Assembly: GCA_004802705.1 (NCBI GenBank)
Contig: SGPL01000368.1
Location: 1-33,883 of the forward strand
DNA: 33,883 bases
Direction of reading: 5' to 3'
From: Bondarzewia mesenterica
Taxonomy: Eukaryota; Basidiomycota; Agaricomycetes; Russulales; Bondarzewiaceae
Shown here: piece by piece, positions 31,276-33,883 of the stretch
Layout: the number at the start of each line of letters is the position of its first letter
Position numbering within the stretch: the stretch's first letter is position 1
The notes under the pieces: generated by a model
What the model was told of the DNA's origin: nothing
Database searches by the model: none
The model's input: the letters and a program-made list of their open reading frames with translations, nothing else
Made by a program: the position numbers and the translations under genes

Positions 31276-33856
31276 ATAAAAGCTTTAAAAAAGAAATGAG
31301 TTAATATGTTTTTAGCTTATTGAGTCTTAGAATAATATCACTGATAAAGATATACTTTTACTTATAGTATATATCTAGTAAGTAATTAAAGATTATTTAA
31401 ATGTATATTCAGTAGTTAGAGGCTTTGCTCTAATATAGTTGGGCTCTATTAAAAAAAAAGCATAAGAAAAGATATCATTATTAGAGAGGTTGCCTCTTTG
31501 AACAGCATTTAGATAGTTCTTGTTTTATTTAAAATTGCTATATACGTCAATAATGCCATTTATTTATTGAAATTCCTTTAAGACCTTAGTTATTTTTTAT
31601 GTATGATATACTATGACATGCACACTTTTAGAAGTTTTGTCTGAGATTCTATAGCGATAGTTTAATAGGTATTGTATAAAATTACTAACATCAAGTTAAA
31701 TTTGATCAAAATGAGGCTCTTTAAACATAAGGCATATTTTGAGTTCTATAAAGAGGCTTGTATATGTTAAACAGCTATTAGGATATATATCATGCTTAAC
31801 AGAGGAATATACCACTTAATTCTGCAACTTTACTTTTTATTTACTTGTAAGATAATATGAGATCATTAGAATGATGATTAAAAAAAAAATCTATTTTAAA
31901 TAGTACTATAGGTTGCTTGTGATGCATTACTGACAGAGAGGAAGAGGTCAAGAAATAAATAGAGATTAGAATCATCAAAATTAATACATTATTAGGGGGA
32001 TTTTATAGCTAATAAATAGTTTCAGAATTAAGATGTCAGAGATGCAGTTTTAATTCTTACTCAATAATATAAAGCTTTCAAAGCTTATTTTAACTATTTA
32101 TATGTCAAAAAATAGTAAAGTTATTAGGTTATTTAATATTTAAATTAGAAATAATATGAATAATACCTCTCTATAGAGCTCAATTATTGAAAAAATTAAA
32201 AAATTACTTAATTATTAGAATCAATAATATTTTATTAAAACTTAAAATGCCCTTTTATTATTTAAATAATTATTGATGGTATAATATAATATTTTACTAA
32301 AGTTTAAGGCATGCTTAATGAAATTAAATAATTAAATAATTTAAATTATATATTAGTTTACACGAGGATCTTTTTATCGTAATATAAGTAATTATAAATA
32401 TTTATAAAAAAAATTAAGTCTTCTTTATAAGATTACCTTATTGGTAATACTTATCTTTAATTATATAAGAATATATATATATTTAAACTTTAAGTTTGCT
32501 TTTTTTAATCTAAATTAATTAATATAGTTAGTACAAATGTTTTTTATTGTAGGTTCTGTAAAGCGTGAGTTGCAGTTTAAAATAAAATATATATCTGGCA
32601 TTAATCAGTCCCCTAGTAAGACTAATGTTTACTATATCATTATTTTGAACACTCATATAAATTTTACTTTTTTTGTTCTTCTTTAGCATCCTCTTTAAAG
32701 TGAAATTTACTAAATTCATGAACTTGCATTGTAAGAGCAATAGATCATCCTCTTGATAAAAATTATTAAGTTTAGACTAACATCAATAAGAATATAACTG
32801 CTGACCAATCTAATATAGTGGTTATTCACTATGACCTTGACTATGTATACAGAATTAGCATGTGAATTTTTTGATATCTTTGTATCTTAAATAAATAAAT
32901 ACACAATTAATAGTTCTATTGACATTTTTACTCTACTTCTACCAATAAAGCATGATAGTGTTATATATTAATGAAAATTCTATAGTTAAAACTCAGTCGC
33001 TAAAGTAAAAAAAGAAGCTACATACTAGATCATGGGTGTTTGTGCTCTTGAATTTGTGAGACATTGATATAATATTTTAGCTCTAATAAGAAGATACCTT
33101 AAAATGCTGTCATATATATAGTAAGCAGTGACATCTTTATAGACATCACACATCACAGTAAGATCACCTTAATGATTAAAAAAATTACTAGTTATGAAAT
33201 AAACAGTTAAAACAGAAAATAGAATTATTATATTAAAATGTACAGTTTGAATTAATTGATATTAATGAGATGATTAAGATTTAAGGGAAAGTAAAAATTA
33301 GATAGAATCAGCCTTTATGGCATAACATATAGAGAATCTAATACAAAAGGGGTAAATTTAGACAAGCTAGTGGCGAGGGCTATTAAATTAGCAATTAAAA
33401 AGCAACTTAATATACTGAAAAATAGAGAATTTTTTATTTATGAAATAAAAAAATTGAGAACTTTTACAGTAGAAACTACTGCAGTTAATCAGCTGCAAAT
33501 AATGCAGATACAGCTAAGCAAATCTATAAAATTAAGTTAACAATTAACTTATAGGGATTTTTTTTTAATTCTACAACTCAATGTAATCTATTCATCTGAG
33601 CAGCTCCTCTTTCAAAGTAGTTAAACTTTTAAGAGATAAACTTAAATTGTGTCATATATGTAGCTTTTGATAAGAGCCTTGCTAACTTATAAGACCTTAA
33701 GCATATCAAGTAAAGGGAGCTCAAATAATCAAATAAATGTTAAGCTATCAATAAAAAGATAGTTTAAGAATGATAGTTCTCTATATGTATATATATGGTA
33801 TATAAATTAGATTTATTTGTAAGAGATTGAGAGCTCTAGTTATTATATAAGGCTCA
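31276..33856. other. AT-rich right flank, no gene seen
   Basis: Composition returns abruptly to AT-rich. A 70-codon open frame on the - strand (32528-32740) has no motif. Short TA runs occur (about 32469-32480). No RNA gene recognised. Confidence 0.5.
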
Positions 33857-33875
33857 AACTTTATCTGATAAAGTT
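33857..33875. repeat. perfect palindrome near window end
   Basis: AACTTTATC-T-GATAAAGTT, 9-nt arms around one base. GATA cores on both strands could bind a GATA factor, but in AT-rich DNA it may be chance. Confidence 0.4.
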
Positions 33876-33883
33876 GAAGTAAG

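Overview
The window reads as a graveyard of retrotransposons in a fungal nuclear genome, most likely a basidiomycete of the Agaricomycetes. The evidence is a chromodomain-bearing Ty3/gypsy element (chromovirus), a Ty1/copia remnant and a tyrosine-recombinase retroelement whose pol resembles, from memory, the DIRS/Ngaro-like elements common in Agaricomycetes. An intron-like interval is also present. I could not run a search, so the taxon is an inference. No intact host gene, tRNA or rRNA was found. All coding regions I could identify are broken.

Layout. Positions 1-4825 hold the 3' part of a Ty3/gypsy chromovirus on the + strand (gag zinc knuckle, protease, RT, RNase H, integrase, chromodomain, polypurine tract, 3' LTR). 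It abuts a 5'-truncated Ty1/copia remnant (4880-6602) with a probable 3' LTR (to about 7160). From 7160 to 10350 the sequence is AT-rich with a 120-nt tandem repeat, a short ATT microsatellite and an LTR-like promoter carrying heat-shock-element-like motifs. From 10637 to about 13170 lies a second, more decayed gypsy copy on the - strand. It is followed at 13396-13946 by a gypsy LTR in the opposite (+) orientation. From 13950 to 26500 the sequence is very AT-rich with no recognisable gene. It contains a 46-nt periodic array ahead of a TATA box (18526-18944), a dispersed repeat (19733-19835) that also borders the - strand gypsy copy, and a weak - strand coding remnant (25170-25770).

Positions 26516-31275 hold the least decayed and least AT-rich block: a DIRS-order element, probably Ngaro-like. 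It has a gag-like ORF, RT-RNase H in one frame after an intron-like interval, a tyrosine recombinase, and a structured GC-richer 3' region. From 31276 to the end is AT-rich sequence without a gene.

Decay pattern. In-frame stops are mainly TAG, TGA and TAA where the families normally have Gln, Arg or Trp codons. Several catalytic Asp codons have become Asn. These are C-to-T or G-to-A transitions, as expected from repeat-induced point mutation (RIP) or deamination of methylated cytosine. The three autonomous element types once supplied their own replication and integration machinery. None looks able to do so now, and nothing suggests the genes here work together as a living system.
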